The position numbers and the translations under genes are program-made. The notes beneath the pieces were generated by a model that worked only from the letters and a program-made list of their open reading frames with translations, was not told the origin of the DNA and did no database searches. A DNA stretch of 64,000 nucleotides from Uloborus plumipes (lineage: Eukaryota > Arthropoda > Arachnida > Araneae > Uloboridae), in assembly GCA_038373865.1 (NCBI GenBank), contig JAXGGA010000091.1, positions 286,446 through 350,445 on the forward strand, given 5' to 3'. Below, piece by piece: positions 21,836 to 33,425 of this stretch. Each line of letters starts with the position of its first letter. Within the stretch, counting starts at the first letter, position 1.

Positions 21836-22607
21836 AATTAAGGACGAAACCGCAGTCTCAGGATGTCAATACCGAGCTGTGGGTGTCATTGCGTCAGTTC
21901 TGCCTTAAGCCCTGACCAATGGGCGGCAATTTATTGCATATTAGTGAGAATGTTGCACCGATATTTCGCCATGTGGACCTCTCGTTGCACAGTATCTATA
22001 TATATAAATGGATGTACGTATATTTGCATGTTTGTATGTTTGTTCCTTATACAAATACAGTTTTCGTCGGATTTTCATCAAACTTGGCAAAGAGGCTCCT
22101 GGATGCACTAGAATTCATATAGGCGGGGTTTTTTTTTAATACGCTTTGATTAGTTTCACATGTGGGTTTGTGTGTGACCTGAATAAAAGATAAAATGCAC
22201 GTTCTTTGCAAATATAAGAGTAATATATTTAATACTATTATTAATACTAAAAGCTAAACTATATTACATGGTGAGGTGATATATTTTTTATAAGTGCATG
22301 TAAACTTATAATACACCATGGTTGAAAGCTTTGTAGTTTGAAAAACTCTAAAAGCGTATGTTTTAGTTTTTTTTAACTATAATTGATTTTCACTGGTGAC
22401 AAAACTGGTAGCTAACTTGAAACTACGAGTTTTTGGAACTCTTTGCTCTATAAGAAGATTTTTGCCTCTATCTCGTTCAACTCCTATTCCATGCTGATGA
22501 TTGCATAAGAAGCACGAAACTGCAGTCTATGGATTTAATAAACGAGCTGGTGATACATTGCATATTTCTGCTTTAGCCCTGTCTTAGAGTTACTTACTGC
22601 TTTGTAC
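21836..22607. repeat. Intron 2 repeat fragments
   Basis: Contains a TATATATAAATGGATG / TGTTTGTTCCTTATACAAA segment typical of the RTE-like repeats (21995-22115) and another copy of the TTTGATTAGTTTCACA family (22138-22330). No gene seen. Confidence 0.45.
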
Positions 22608-23339
22608 CAGGGCTGCGGAGTTGGAGTCGGAGTCGGACTGATTTTGGACCAAAGGAGTCGGAGTTGGAGTCTCTGAAAAACATGTTGACTCCGACCACCT
22701 CCGATTTGGATGAAATTTTATGGAGGTGAAAAGATACCTTTGAAACTAACAGATACAAACTTTCAGCGTCCAATATCCAAATCCTAAGAATCTAGGATCA
22801 TTAAAAAGGGCTTCAAAATGGCGGGACTGCTTTGTGAAACGAATTGCTATGTTTGGACGTATGCAAGTGAATAAAAAATATTTGCAGCAAAAATGCAATG
22901 TGTTAAAATAAAGTCTGGCCTGGACCAGAAACAAACCAGAAAAGGATTAGTTTTGTACGGGGTCAAATGACAAGAGCGGCACTTGTCTTTTGCTCTGCAG
23001 AAAATGGACTTTTTGGGAGGTCACAGTGACCTCCGAGAATTGAGGTAAATGTAGTGAAATTACCTGCGAGAATTCTTGAGAAAATTGAACTTTTTGAGAG
23101 GTCACAATGACCTCCCACGACCTCCAACTGGATACCCCAGTTTGCTACCCCTCCCCTAAAGTGAGTCCTGGCTACGACCATGAATAAAAATTAAACTTTT
23201 AAACATGGACTTATATTTCAACCTTTGTTTAGGTTTTTCCTCTCTTCACATTTGGGTTAAAAAAATAAATAATAAAAACAAGCAGGAGTCGGGAGTCGGA
23301 GTCGGGGTCGACCATTTTTCCTCCGACTCCACAGCCCTG
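22608..23339. mobile_element. hAT-like MITE (CAGGGCTGCGGAGTCGGAG family), copy 1
   Basis: Ends CAGGGCTGCGGAGT / ACTCCACAGCCCTG with GGAGTCGGAGTC tracts; 8-bp flanks CTTTGTAC (22600-22607) and CTTTATAC (23340-23347), one mismatch. Confidence 0.85.
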
Positions 23340-23792
23340 CTTTATACAAACAAATATATGTACATCCATCCATTTTTATATAGATAGATTTAATTTTGTG
23401 TAGATAGATCCTTTTTACGATGAAGGAGACAAGTATTGCTCATAATGCACGTCAAGCATCTATTCTATTGAGTTGTGAAGAAAGTAACGGGAGGGCCTCA
23501 CCGAATTTTTTAATTTTTTTACAGTTCGGTGCAGTCTTCACCAGATGTTTTTTTCTGCAAGGTCGAAAACACGGTTTCCTAGAGCGACCTAATAAGCGAC
23601 CAACGGGAACGTTAAAACCCGTGACCCCATTTGTGCCGTTGTGGGATTAATGGTTCGTGCCGGGCGGACGTTCGGCAATCCACGGAAAATCGGAAGTCAA
23701 TCAAACCCGGCGTGGAAAAGAGCAGTAAATAAATGAATAAATAAATTCGTTTCTGACAAATTAAGACACTGCGTAATCACGAATGGCTGATA
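23340..23792. other. Intron 2, no gene seen
   Basis: AT-rich with an RTE-like TATATGTACATCCATCC scrap near 23355. Nothing else assigned. Confidence 0.5.
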
Positions 23793-24290
23793 CACCGCAA
23801 AGAATGAACTGTTGTTTTTACAGTCAAATTCTGACAGCCGAGGTTCAAATTTATTCAGCAGAGTTCGACAGCATTTCTCAATTAAAAAACAACTTTTATT
23901 CTTGACTAGAAGTAAAATAACGAACATGAAACACATTAAACAAATAACGTAAAAACGAAGCACTAAAACAAACATCAAAACATGGAAGGAACTGTACTAC
24001 TAAAAAACACATCATCAAACTACAGAATGCATCACATGACAGATAAGCAAAGACTGTTGCCAAACCTAAATCTTGATAAATAAAAACATTGTTATCCAAA
24101 TTATTTATGATGGAGCTGATTGAAAAATTGATTTAAAACTTAAATCCAACAAAAATTGCAAAATGCAGAGCAATAAACTGCAAAACTAGTCATCTTTCAG
24201 TTTCTTACCGTAAAGTAAACGATTTTACAGTTTATTGCCGTAAAATTTATCTGTATTATACTGTAAAAACAACATTCATTTTTTACCTTG
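23793..24290. mobile_element. ACTGTAAAA-family element, copy 2
   Basis: Ends CACCGCAAAGAATG / CATTTTTTACCTTG flanked by TA on both sides (23791-23792, 24291-24292). Internal ACAGTTT/ACTGTAAA motifs as in 3281-3783 but without the 61-bp array. Confidence 0.65.
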
Positions 24291-24444
24291 TAGGTGCTCT
24301 CCCCATGTTTCTAAGGTTGTAATACAGCAAAAATTCAATTCAGCTTTTATGACTTTTAAATATCAAAACAAACATTATATTATAGATCTTTAAAGGAACC
24401 AATTATTATTTATCGTCAGGAGCTTTGACTGTTTAAACAAAAAA

Positions 24445-25225
24445 ATTTGGTATGGACCCCACACTACTTCCTTTTACGTGTAAATTTCTTAGCAGTTGCC
24501 TTAAGTGTTAAAAAAGTGCTTGGAGTGAGCAAGGTAACAATTCAAATATTTACCCCCCTAATCTGCCAGGAAACAATGCAAAAAATATTTTACAATGGTT
24601 GATTTTCTAAATATTGCTGATTTTAATATCATTCAGTGAATTTTTCGCAAATTATCGCCAATAGCGCCAAGTTGAACCCAAATTCAAAAAATAATTTTTT
24701 CGTCAAATTTGTCGCCAACTTGGAGATATGTCGCCAAGTTGGCGTCAAACACTTGGCAACCAAAAGCTTGGCGACATATCGCCAAGTGGTCGCGCCAATT
24801 CATATCACTTGAGTCTGCATTGAAATTAACACTGATTTACCCCAAAAAAGGGGTAAAACACCCCCTTGGGAACATTCAAATGCAACCACAAGGGGAGGTG
24901 CACAACTAGACCATCCTCAGACCCTACATACCAAGCTAGAAGTTTCTGAGGTATATAGTTTTTGAGTTATGCGAGCCACATACGCACATACATCCGCACA
25001 TACGCACATACAGACGTCACGAGAAAACTCGTCGTAATTAACTCGGGGGGGGGGGTGAAAAGAATTTTTCGGCTGCTTATATGTTGGTAGGTACATATGC
25101 ACGTGCTGACAGGTCGAAAAAACTACTGAACATTCATTCGGGGGTGAGTAAAATCAAAATTTAGACTCAAATTTGAGTGATTTTTTTTTCGCGATCACAA
25201 TACTTCCTTTACTACGTAAAAGGAA
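24445..25225. mobile_element. Palindrome-rich element (TTGGCGA family), copy 2
   Basis: Very close to 19125-19910 over nearly its whole length, including the inverted TTGGCGA cluster (24645-24800) and the CACATACGCACATAC stretch. Confidence 0.6.
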
Positions 25226-25476
25226 GTAAAAAGGTTATGATATTTTTGCATCATTGATACATTACATTTTGTTCCGCTCCAAAGTTCTAAATATTTTTCT
25301 TCTTTCTGTTTTTTACTGAATTGTGAAAAACTTCTGTTGCTAAAAAATTGCTTCAGATTTACCATTATTACTTTAAATAATTCGAAGGTGCACCAAATGC
25401 TACCCCTAGTTCCTAGGGTAGAGCGAGGCCTTCAAAGCCTGCCGACATAGCACGAAAAGCCGCCCATAATAATTAT

Positions 25477-26230
25477 TAGGGATGCACCGATAAGCAAATG
25501 GCCGAAAACCAGTTACCAATTAATCGGCTGTTGATAATCGGCAGAGCCGATTAATGATCAGGATGATTATTTTTGATATTTATTACCAATCTTACCATCA
25601 CTGTTTCTTTCTTTCTTTCACAATTCTAATTTAGAAATAATTACAAATTTACATCTGAAAGAAAATTTATTTTTGTTCCATTTTCCTATTTTCCCCAAAA
25701 TAATTTCAAAATTTTGTTACATTTCTTTGAACCACTTTTCATATTATTGTCAACAAAATGACACTAACCCGCGTGAAATGAAAATTGTTTGAAAAAATTA
25801 CGGGGAGGCTGTGATGGGCACTCTAAATTAGGAGTGCTTTTAATAGAAATTTATTTTCAATTATAAGTAGCCAATATTATTCAAGCCTTTTATCTTTTGC
25901 AAATTCGAGCTTATCTAAAGACACTTGACTAAGGAGAAAAGTTTCGACACATCAAAACTGTTGCAACATGGTCCATTTGTGTATATTCATTCAAAATAGG
26001 AAAATTAGTAAATTAAAACATTTATATCAATTGAAAGGGAATTGTATTTCTATATTTCCTTCTTTGAGTTAATTGTTTTGGTTTTACTCACTACACTTTC
26101 GTACTACTTGTTGTTCTTGTTATTTGCAGAATATGATTTATTACTTGTTATTAAATTTATTCATCGTAGTTTCTTGCTTAAGGCACATTTAAAATAATTT
26201 CATTAAAACACTAGTGGATATGCCCGGCAT
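25477..26230. mobile_element. hAT-like element (TAGGGATGCACCGAT family), left-end fragment
   Basis: Starts TAGGGATGCACCGATAAGCA and keeps the AATCGGC repeats of the complete copy at 52654-53407, but lacks the right end. A right-end fragment of the family lies at 35700-35891. Confidence 0.7.
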
Positions 26231-26756
26231 TTTTTTATAACAACAATGAAACAGGTGAGCCTTAAATTGATGATTCATTGTTAATAATTATTGTTGTTGG
26301 AAAATACTCATATTTAAATGTGTTAAATTTCACCGATTTGTATGCTTAAACTCTTATTTCTATTACTATATCTATTCAAGATTGAAAGAAAATAGTTATT
26401 TTGAGACAAAAAATTTGAAATTTAAGCTTTTTGGATTTTTTTTTAAATTTCAAAATGTGAATTCTAATGTATCAAGAAACCTCTTGTGCCAAGTTTGGTA
26501 AAAATATGACTCAAACTGTGAATTTGTATAAGGAACAAACATACAAACAAATATATATAGATATATACGCATCCATTTATATATATATATATATATATAT
26601 ATAGATTTTTTCCGGCGTTTGATCGGAAAAATTCGACCGATTATAAATAAAATGAAACATTCAGGTTATCGCATTCCAATTTTAGTGTAGGAATTTAATT
26701 AATCCTTAATATCATTTGAACATCAGATGTGAGGGTTACCTTTTAATACTAAACTA
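26231..26756. repeat. Intron 2 repeat remnants
   Basis: Contains GGAACAAACATACAAACAAA with a (TA)n tract at 26577-26601, the usual end of the RTE-like repeats. No gene seen. Confidence 0.45.
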
Positions 26757-27485
26757 GCTGCAAGGGTAGCTAGATTAGCTTCCTGCAGCATGTTGATGCA
26801 TAACGTCCCCCCTGTCTAACTTTTACCTCATTCTGAAGTTATATTATTTGATATAATTTGATGTTCATTCGATTTCAAGACATACCACGCAGGTGGCCCG
26901 GCGTTGCACGGGCACTTCGTGCCTTGAAAGTAGTGAGGAAAATTTCAAGAAACTACTCCCCGCCAAGGCGGCTCGCTAAGAGGCGCCTTCGCGACTTTTC
27001 TTTTTTCCTGCATCAAAAAATCATTCGAATTATTGAGATGTTGCGCGGCACTTCGCGCCTTCAAGATTGTGAGGAAAGTTTCAGTAAGTTCAGCTCGCTC
27101 AAAGGAAAGTGGATGGCTTTTCAACACAAGTGGCTAGCGATAAAAGTACTACGCAAGTGGATCGCTAATGAATTTCATGTTTGATTTAGTTAAGCCTTCA
27201 TTCAAAATTCTCATTATGATTGTTATTACTGTTTCATAGCAACCACGTTTCGTAACAATGGATTTCGTATTTAATCATTTAGGCCTAATCGCTTTAAATT
27301 TGCCTACTTATTAATTGATATCTTCGTTAATTAAAATCGTAGAATAATATAAATTAAAACTAATGAAGCTTGAAAAAGTACCTATCTATCGGTACCTGGT
27401 TCGACTTTCTGTCCATTGGCGTTCAGGAGAAAGAAGCGTGACATAGATAGTAAGAAAGAAAGATGCTCAGTTTTGAATATAAGTA
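26757..27485 (+). repeat. GCGTGGCCCGGCGTTGCACGG-family repeat, copy 3
   Basis: Contains GTGGCCCGGCGTTGCACGGG near 26892, one 54-bp-type unit (26930-26990) and the conserved tail GGTACCTGGTTCGACTTTC near 27390. Confidence 0.55.
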
Positions 27486-27649
27486 GATTCAATTCTACGC
27501 ATTGCATGAACGTCTTTCTTTTTAGCCTACTTTCCAGTTAAAAATAAAAGAAAGAGGAAAAAAGTATTAAAAGTAGCTTAATGCATCTAAAAAATATCGC
27601 CAAGTTAAAAAAATAAAAAGGTGAAATGAATATCGAAAAATTTAAAATT

Positions 27650-28735
27650 TGAAAGTAGGGTATTGAGATGGGGAATTTGTGTGTCGGTCGGTCTGTCTGT
27701 CTGTCCCCCCCCCCCTAATAACTTTTGAATGAACATTCCGATTTGGACAAACTTTTTTTTGTTGGAAAGATCTCGGCGAGTACAGCTCATTCCCATATTT
27801 GATTTTTCGATTTGAACAATTTTGTTTCAACTTTGAACCGTTCAAACAACCTGTCCCGCGATGCTAACTTTTGAGTGAACAGTCCGATTTGAACAAACTT
27901 TTTTTTGTTCAAAAGATCTTTTCAAGGATACTTCATCCCCGTATTTACATTTCCGATTTGAACAATTTTTCGTTCAACATTGAACCGTTCAAACAAGCTG
28001 TCACCCCTAATAACTTTTGAATGAACAGTCCGATTTAAACAAACTTTTTTTTGTTCGAAGCATCTCGGCAAGGATACTTTATTACCGTATTTAAATTTTC
28101 AATTTGAACATTTTTGGTTCAACATTGAACCGTTCAAGCAACTTTTCCTCACCTAATAACTTTTGAGTGAACCGTCCGAATGGAGTAAACTTTTTTTTGT
28201 TCGAAAGATCTCGGCGAGTACAGTTCATTCCCATATTTGATTTTTCGATTTAAACAATTTTTGGTTCAACTTTGAACCGTTCAAACAACTTGTCCCGCGA
28301 TGCTAACTTTTGAGTGAACAATCCGATTTGAACAAACTTTTTTTTGCTCGAAAGATCTTATCAAGGATACTTCATCTCCGTATTTACATTTCCGATTTGA
28401 ACAATTTTTCGTTCAACATTGAACCGCTCAATTAAGCTGTCACCCCTAATAACGTTTGAGTGAACAGTCCGATTTAAATAAACTTTTTTTTTTGTTCGAA
28501 GGATCTCAGCAAGGATACTTCATTACCGTATTTAAATTTTCCATTTGAGCATTTTTTCGTTCAACATTGAACCGTTCAAGCAACCTTCCCCACCTAATAA
28601 CTTTTGAGTGAACTTTCCGAATGGAATAAACTTTTTTTTTGTTTGAAAGATCTCGGAGAGGCTTTCCCATACATTCCCATATTTCGCTTTTTTATTTGAA
28701 CCATTTTTCGTTCAATATTGAACCGTTCAGAAAAA
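27650..28735. repeat. 146-bp tandem satellite array with three-unit higher-order repeat
   Basis: The anchor AAACTTTTTTTT begins at 27749, 27895, 28041, 28187, 28334, 28480 and 28628, so units are 146-148 bp. Three variants alternate: one with ACAGCTCATTCCCATATTTG, one with GCGATGCTAACTTTTG, one with CATTACCGTATTTAAA. They repeat in the same order, giving a super-period of about 438-441 bp. No coding content. Confidence 0.92.
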
Positions 28736-29220
28736 AAAATTAACATTAGCGTCTACGGGGAATTTAAGTTGAATGTTGATCCTGAACTTAAAGTCGGATT
28801 TCCTTCAAACTAACTTTGTAAGAAAATGGTTTTGATAAATAATGTTTGTAAAGTACTACTCTGAGAAATCTTCTGTGAGGACTCTGATTCCGACTCCGAC
28901 TCCGCAAACATGGCGGAAATGCAGGCTCAGAAAAACAATGACTGACTGTGCAGACGATTTTTTGTTTATTTATTCATTTGTTTTATTTTATTCATTATTA
29001 TTTTTTTTGGCAGACGATTTTTTTTGTAACAAAAATTTTTCATTCGCGAGAACATTTTATTTTTTATTTATATTTAACAACTGGCAACGGATTAAAAGTG
29101 AAATTAGAGACATTTTATTAACGGACGAGTTTTTTTTTTCTTTTTTTCTTTCTTTCATAAAATACCTTTTGATGCTCTTTGTACTTTTATTTATTTATTT
29201 ATTTATAATATTATTATTAT
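28736..29220. other. Low-complexity intron sequence before the Gypsy element
   Basis: T-rich and TTA microsatellite; a GACTCCGACTCCG scrap near 28886 matches the hAT-like GGAGTCGGAGTC family. The (TTA)n tract is the target of the LTR element. No gene. Confidence 0.6.
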
Positions 29221-29822
29221 TGTAACGAGTCCGTAGCACCTTCAACTTTCTTAAATGAGCATTCCAATCTTGAGGAAGTAACTATAAATTTATTTACAAG
29301 TATGTATACTATTTACAATAAAGCAGGAAACAATTGCTAAACATCCAGCAATTAGGTAGCAAACAGTACACTGTACTCTCAACAGTAACTCAACACCACG
29401 TATCTAACGTGAACAGTAATTAAGCAATTACAAAAGCAAAACAAACATCCGCTCAAAGCGAATAAAAACGAGTCACCAGATCAAATCTGAAAACAACTGA
29501 CTGACTTGTGTTCAAGGCCCGCTATTTATACACGGAAAGAAATTACGACAATATTCTAGAAAAACCCGGAGCATTCTGTTCATTCATAACTTTAAACAAT
29601 CCATTCACAAATTCTAGTAATAAGAAGAAAACCACGCGAAAATGTCTTCACGCTTATTAAAGTTAGGGCAAGTGTAAAAACTGCAAAATGTTACAGGGCC
29701 GGTATACAAGTGATAAAAGTGATATCTTCAGATACTTTTGCAACATGACGTCAGATAGAACCAAAACTAATGAAAATGATGCAAGGCAGGAAAAACAACA
29801 ACTATTTACAAGATTTGTAACA
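29221..29822 (-). repeat. 3' LTR of the Gypsy element
   Basis: 602 bp, matching 34607-35207 apart from six differences. Being in sense orientation inside the kinase intron, its polyadenylation signal could act on the host transcript (inference). Confidence 0.96.
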
Positions 29823-29835
29823 TTGCGCCCTTCCC
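29823..29835 (-). other. Polypurine tract candidate
   Basis: GGGAAGGGCGCAA on the minus strand, immediately before the 3' LTR. Position and composition fit a plus-strand primer; two pyrimidines interrupt it. Confidence 0.6.
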
Positions 29836-30054
29836 AAAGACTGCACGTCCCGGGCAGTACAATCCCCAGAAAGGAAGCAAGGGAAAACTTACAGATGCAC
29901 ACATTACATGATGACCAATCATAAACATGATAAACAATAATAATGAGAACATGAAAGAAATAATAACGTTGATAAAGTAATATTACAAACAATTAAAGGC
30001 AAAAGTTATTTACAAAATTTACAAACAAGTTACCATGGTAGCTTTAGATTTATT
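29836..30054 (-). other. Gypsy untranslated stretch between integrase and 3' LTR
   Basis: About 220 AT-rich bases without an open frame; no envelope-like coding. Confidence 0.7.
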
Positions 30055-30714
30055 TTACGAACTATGGCCATAGTATGGGGCTAGCCGATCATAATGGACA
30101 ACCCTAGGTTTTGAATGTGATGACTTCTGGATCCTCACTACGACGTCGTTCAGCCGGTGGAGAACTGTGTAGGGTCCATCCCAATACGACTGCAATTTGG
30201 GTGACAGACCTTTACGTCGGATGGGATTCCATAGCCACACCTTGTCACCTTCTTGAAAGTCATGGCCAGTGGACCTTGTGTCGTATCGGGTCTTCATCTT
30301 CTCCGTCGCGATGTTGATTCGCTCCCGTGCGAAGTGATGAACGTCTTCCAACCGGGCCTGGAGATCCTGGACGTACTCCTCAGGCGATGAAGGCGCATCT
30401 GGAGGGAGACCGAAGACGAGATCACAAGGTAGCCGAAGCTCTCGGCCGAAGAGCATCAGTGATGGGGAATATCCGGTGGTCTCGTGGACAGCACTGCGGT
30501 AGGCCAGCAGGAACAGAGGAAGTTTCTTGTCCCAATCCCGTTGATTTTTGGAGACCATAAGCGAGAGATTATTAAGGATTGTCCTGTTGAATCTCTCCAC
30601 CATGCCGTCCGATTGTGGGTGTAGTGGTGTCGTTCGAGTTTTCTCAATTTTGAGGATTTCACATAGGCCCTTAAACACAGCAGAGATGAAGTTTCTCCCC
30701 TGATCGGAATGGAT
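30055..30714 (-). pseudogene. pol: Gypsy integrase C-terminal part
   Basis: Continues the same frame after the stop: HSDQGRNF supplies the second Asp and HPQSDGMVERFNRTI the catalytic Glu. The C-terminal GPY/F-like segment (YWDGPYTVLHRLNDVVVRIQ) and VVHYDRLAPYYG finish it. No chromodomain was recognised. Confidence 0.9.
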
Positions 30715-31986
30715 CTACAAAGGTGTCCCATATCTCGAGATCCAATGCTGGACTAGAGTCTCTGCTACAGTGGTAGCTTCTTGATCCGGAATGGAATATG
30801 CTTCTGGCCATTTGGTGAAATAGTCAATGGAAACGAGGATGTATTTGTTCCCACCAGTAGTTTTCGGTAGAGGACCAAGAATGTCGATCCCGATTCGTTC
30901 GAACGGAGCTCCTACGTTGTAAAGATGTAGCTTCCCGCGGCTTCTTCTCTTCGGTCCTTTACGGGCAGCACAGGCGTCACAAGAATGACACCACTTCTCT
31001 ACGTCATCCTTCGCCTTGCTCCAGAAGAAGCGCTCTCGAACCTTGTGGAGGGTTTTCAGGATACCAAAGTGTCCTCCCGTCGGACTACTGTGCAGTTCCT
31101 TTAGAACGTCTGGAATTCTTGATCTGGGAAGGAGTAACTGCCATTTGAATGCTTTACCATCGTCAGATTCCCATTTCCGATACAGGACGCCATTCCGCAG
31201 CTGGAGAGATTTCCATAGAGCCCAGTATCTTTTCGTTGCAGGACTGTAGATAGAAACGTCTTGCCAACTAGGTCGCCGACTGTCCTTTTCCATTAACTCT
31301 ATGATAGGCTTAAGGTCTGGGTCTTCAAGCTGATCTTTTCTTACTTGGTCGTCACTCCATGGATCGGGATCTGAAGATGTTGATGTAGCAGTAACTTGGC
31401 AGGCAGTAGGGATTGTCGTCCCGTACTGTTTCTCTATTCGGGAGCAATAATGGCAGTTCTCGGAACAAGGTCTTCTTGACAATGCGTCAGCATTACCGTG
31501 TGACAAACCTTTTCGGTGCTTAATCTCGATGTCATATTCCTGGAGCCGCTGTATCCACCTGGCTACCTGGCCCTCTGGATTCTTGAAATTCAACAGCCAA
31601 GTTAAAGAGGCATGATCAGTCCGGAGCAGGAATTTACGGCCGTAGAGGTAATGATGGAAATGTTCTACAGCTTTAACTATGGCGAGCAATTCCTTTCTCG
31701 TGACACAATAATTTCGCTCTGACTTGGATAAGCATTTGCTCCAGTAGGCGATGACATGTTCGTTACCATCTATTTCTTGAGATAAAACAGCTCCAACGCT
31801 CTCGTGGCTCGCATCAGTGTCAAGTATGAAGGATTTTCCAGGCTGAGGATAAGAGAGAATAGGCGTTGATGTTAAAGCCTCCTTCAGCTGTAGAAATGCA
31901 TCCTCGCATTCTTTGGACCATTCAAATTTCTGTTTGCTCTCCGTCAGCTTATGCAAAGGTCGTGCAATGTTGGAAAAATTCTTCAC
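30715..31986 (-). pseudogene. pol: Gypsy RNase H and integrase N-terminal part
   Basis: A 423-codon open stretch. RNase H: ILDTDASHESVGAVLSQ, RKELLAIVKAVEHFHHYLYG, LRTDHASLTWLL. Integrase zinc-binding H2C2: HSSPTGGHFGI ... CHSCDAC. The integrase core then opens with IGIDILGPLP (first catalytic Asp). It ends at TAG 30717-30715, shortly before the second catalytic Asp, which lies past the stop. Confidence 0.92.
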
Positions 31987-32582
31987 AAACTTCCTGTAGT
32001 ACGTGCAGAGTCCCAGGAAACTGCGCAGCTGATGGACATTTTCGGGGCGGCTCTAATTCTTGACTGCGGATACCTTATCTGGATCTGTTCGTACACCCTC
32101 AGAAGAGATAATGTGACCAAGGTAGTCACCTCACGGCGGAACAAATTACATTTGGACGGGCTTAACTTCAGGTTGGCTTCCTTAAGCTTTTGCAGCACCT
32201 TCCTAAGATTAGCCAAATGTTCCTCAAAACTGCGTCCTATGATGATGATGTCGTCCAAGTAGACAAGACAGGATTCATAAGAGAGTCCTCTTAACACTGA
32301 TTCCATAAGACGCTCAAACGTGGCTGGTGCATTGCAGAGGCCGAAGGGCATCACTTTAAACTGCCACAAGCCTTGTCCGGTTGTAAACGCCGTCTTCTCT
32401 CGGTCGTCGGGGTGTATCTCCACCTGCCAGTAGCCGCTCTTTAAATCCAGGGTCGAAAACCACTTGTGTCCGGAAAGGGTGTCCAGAGTGTCATCGATTC
32501 GTGGAAGAGGGTAACTGTCCTTCTTGGTGATGTCATTCAGGCGTCGGTAATCAACACAAAATCTGGTGGAGCCGTCTTTCTT
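31987..32582 (-). pseudogene. pol: Gypsy reverse transcriptase core
   Basis: Continues the RT after the stop: [16 protein letters not shown], then [17 protein letters not shown] and the catalytic VYLDDIII (YLDD box). At about 32125 one base is missing after [11 protein letters not shown], shifting the frame; 70 bases later the original frame meets TAG at 32055-32053, where relatives have Trp. Confidence 0.9.
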
Positions 32583-33425
32583 TCAGACCAAGACAATAGG
32601 GGATGCCCATGGACTGGATGAGGGTTCGATGACGTCATTCTCCTGCATCTCTTTCAAGAGGATCTCAACCTCTTCCTTCTTGGCGAACGGTAGTCGTCTT
32701 GGATGCTGCTTGATAGGGGGATGATCTCCAGTGTCGATCCTATGCTGCGTTAAATTCGTGCGACCAACATCCTCGGATGTAGATGAAAACACCTGCTTGA
32801 AGTTGTCCACCAATTTTTCCGCAGCGTATCTTTGATCCGTCGATAATGGTGCACTCCCAATTAATTTCGAAGTCAAGGACTCGGAAGACACAGTCTCGGA
32901 GGAATCAATTCTTCTGATGATGCAGTTTACGGGAGTACAAGTTGCCAACACTTCTCCTTTCTTAATATTCCTCGGTCTTTCACTTACATTGGCGACTCTC
33001 ACAGGAACTGCATTCCTTGAAAGGTCCACAAGCGTAGATGCCACTAGTACTCCTTTTGGGCTATTATTCTGGTTAGGATATTCAATTAGGCCGAATTTAA
33101 AGCTGTTGTTTTCCTTGATGGAGCCGGGTATTAGTACTTCTGATCTAGAGGGAATCAATGAATTAGTTTGGGCTATTATTTGATGAGCGGATTTTAAGTT
33201 ATTTTCGGTATTGAAAATTACTATGTCTTCCCTCGTCGAGTGCAGCTCATTATTTCTAAAGTCAATAGAAAAATCAAATTTTCTCAAAAAGTCCAGTCCG
33301 AGAATGAAGGGATCTGTAATGTCAGGGACGAATGCCGTGTGATGGTAAGTGGCGCTTCCGAACATTATTTCTAAGTTCACTTTCCCTTCAATCTCGATTT
33401 TGTCACCTGTCACAGTTTGGAGAGT
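32583..33425 (-). pseudogene. pol: Gypsy protease C-terminal part and start of reverse transcriptase
   Basis: After the gag junction a second frame reads TVTGDKIEIEGKVNL and then the aspartic-protease ending ILGLDFLRKF. The catalytic D-S/T-G segment that should precede it is absent. Downstream the frame carries the linker and the RT N-terminus (HPRRLPFAKKEEVEILLKEM; SSSPWASPIVLV) and ends at TGA 32585-32583 in the middle of RT. The residue expected there in relatives is basic, so a C-to-T change of an arginine codon is likely (inference). Confidence 0.85.

Noticed and set aside
27650..28735. CRISPR-like array
   Set aside because: Units are adjacent 146-bp monomers without unique spacers, in a eukaryotic intron.
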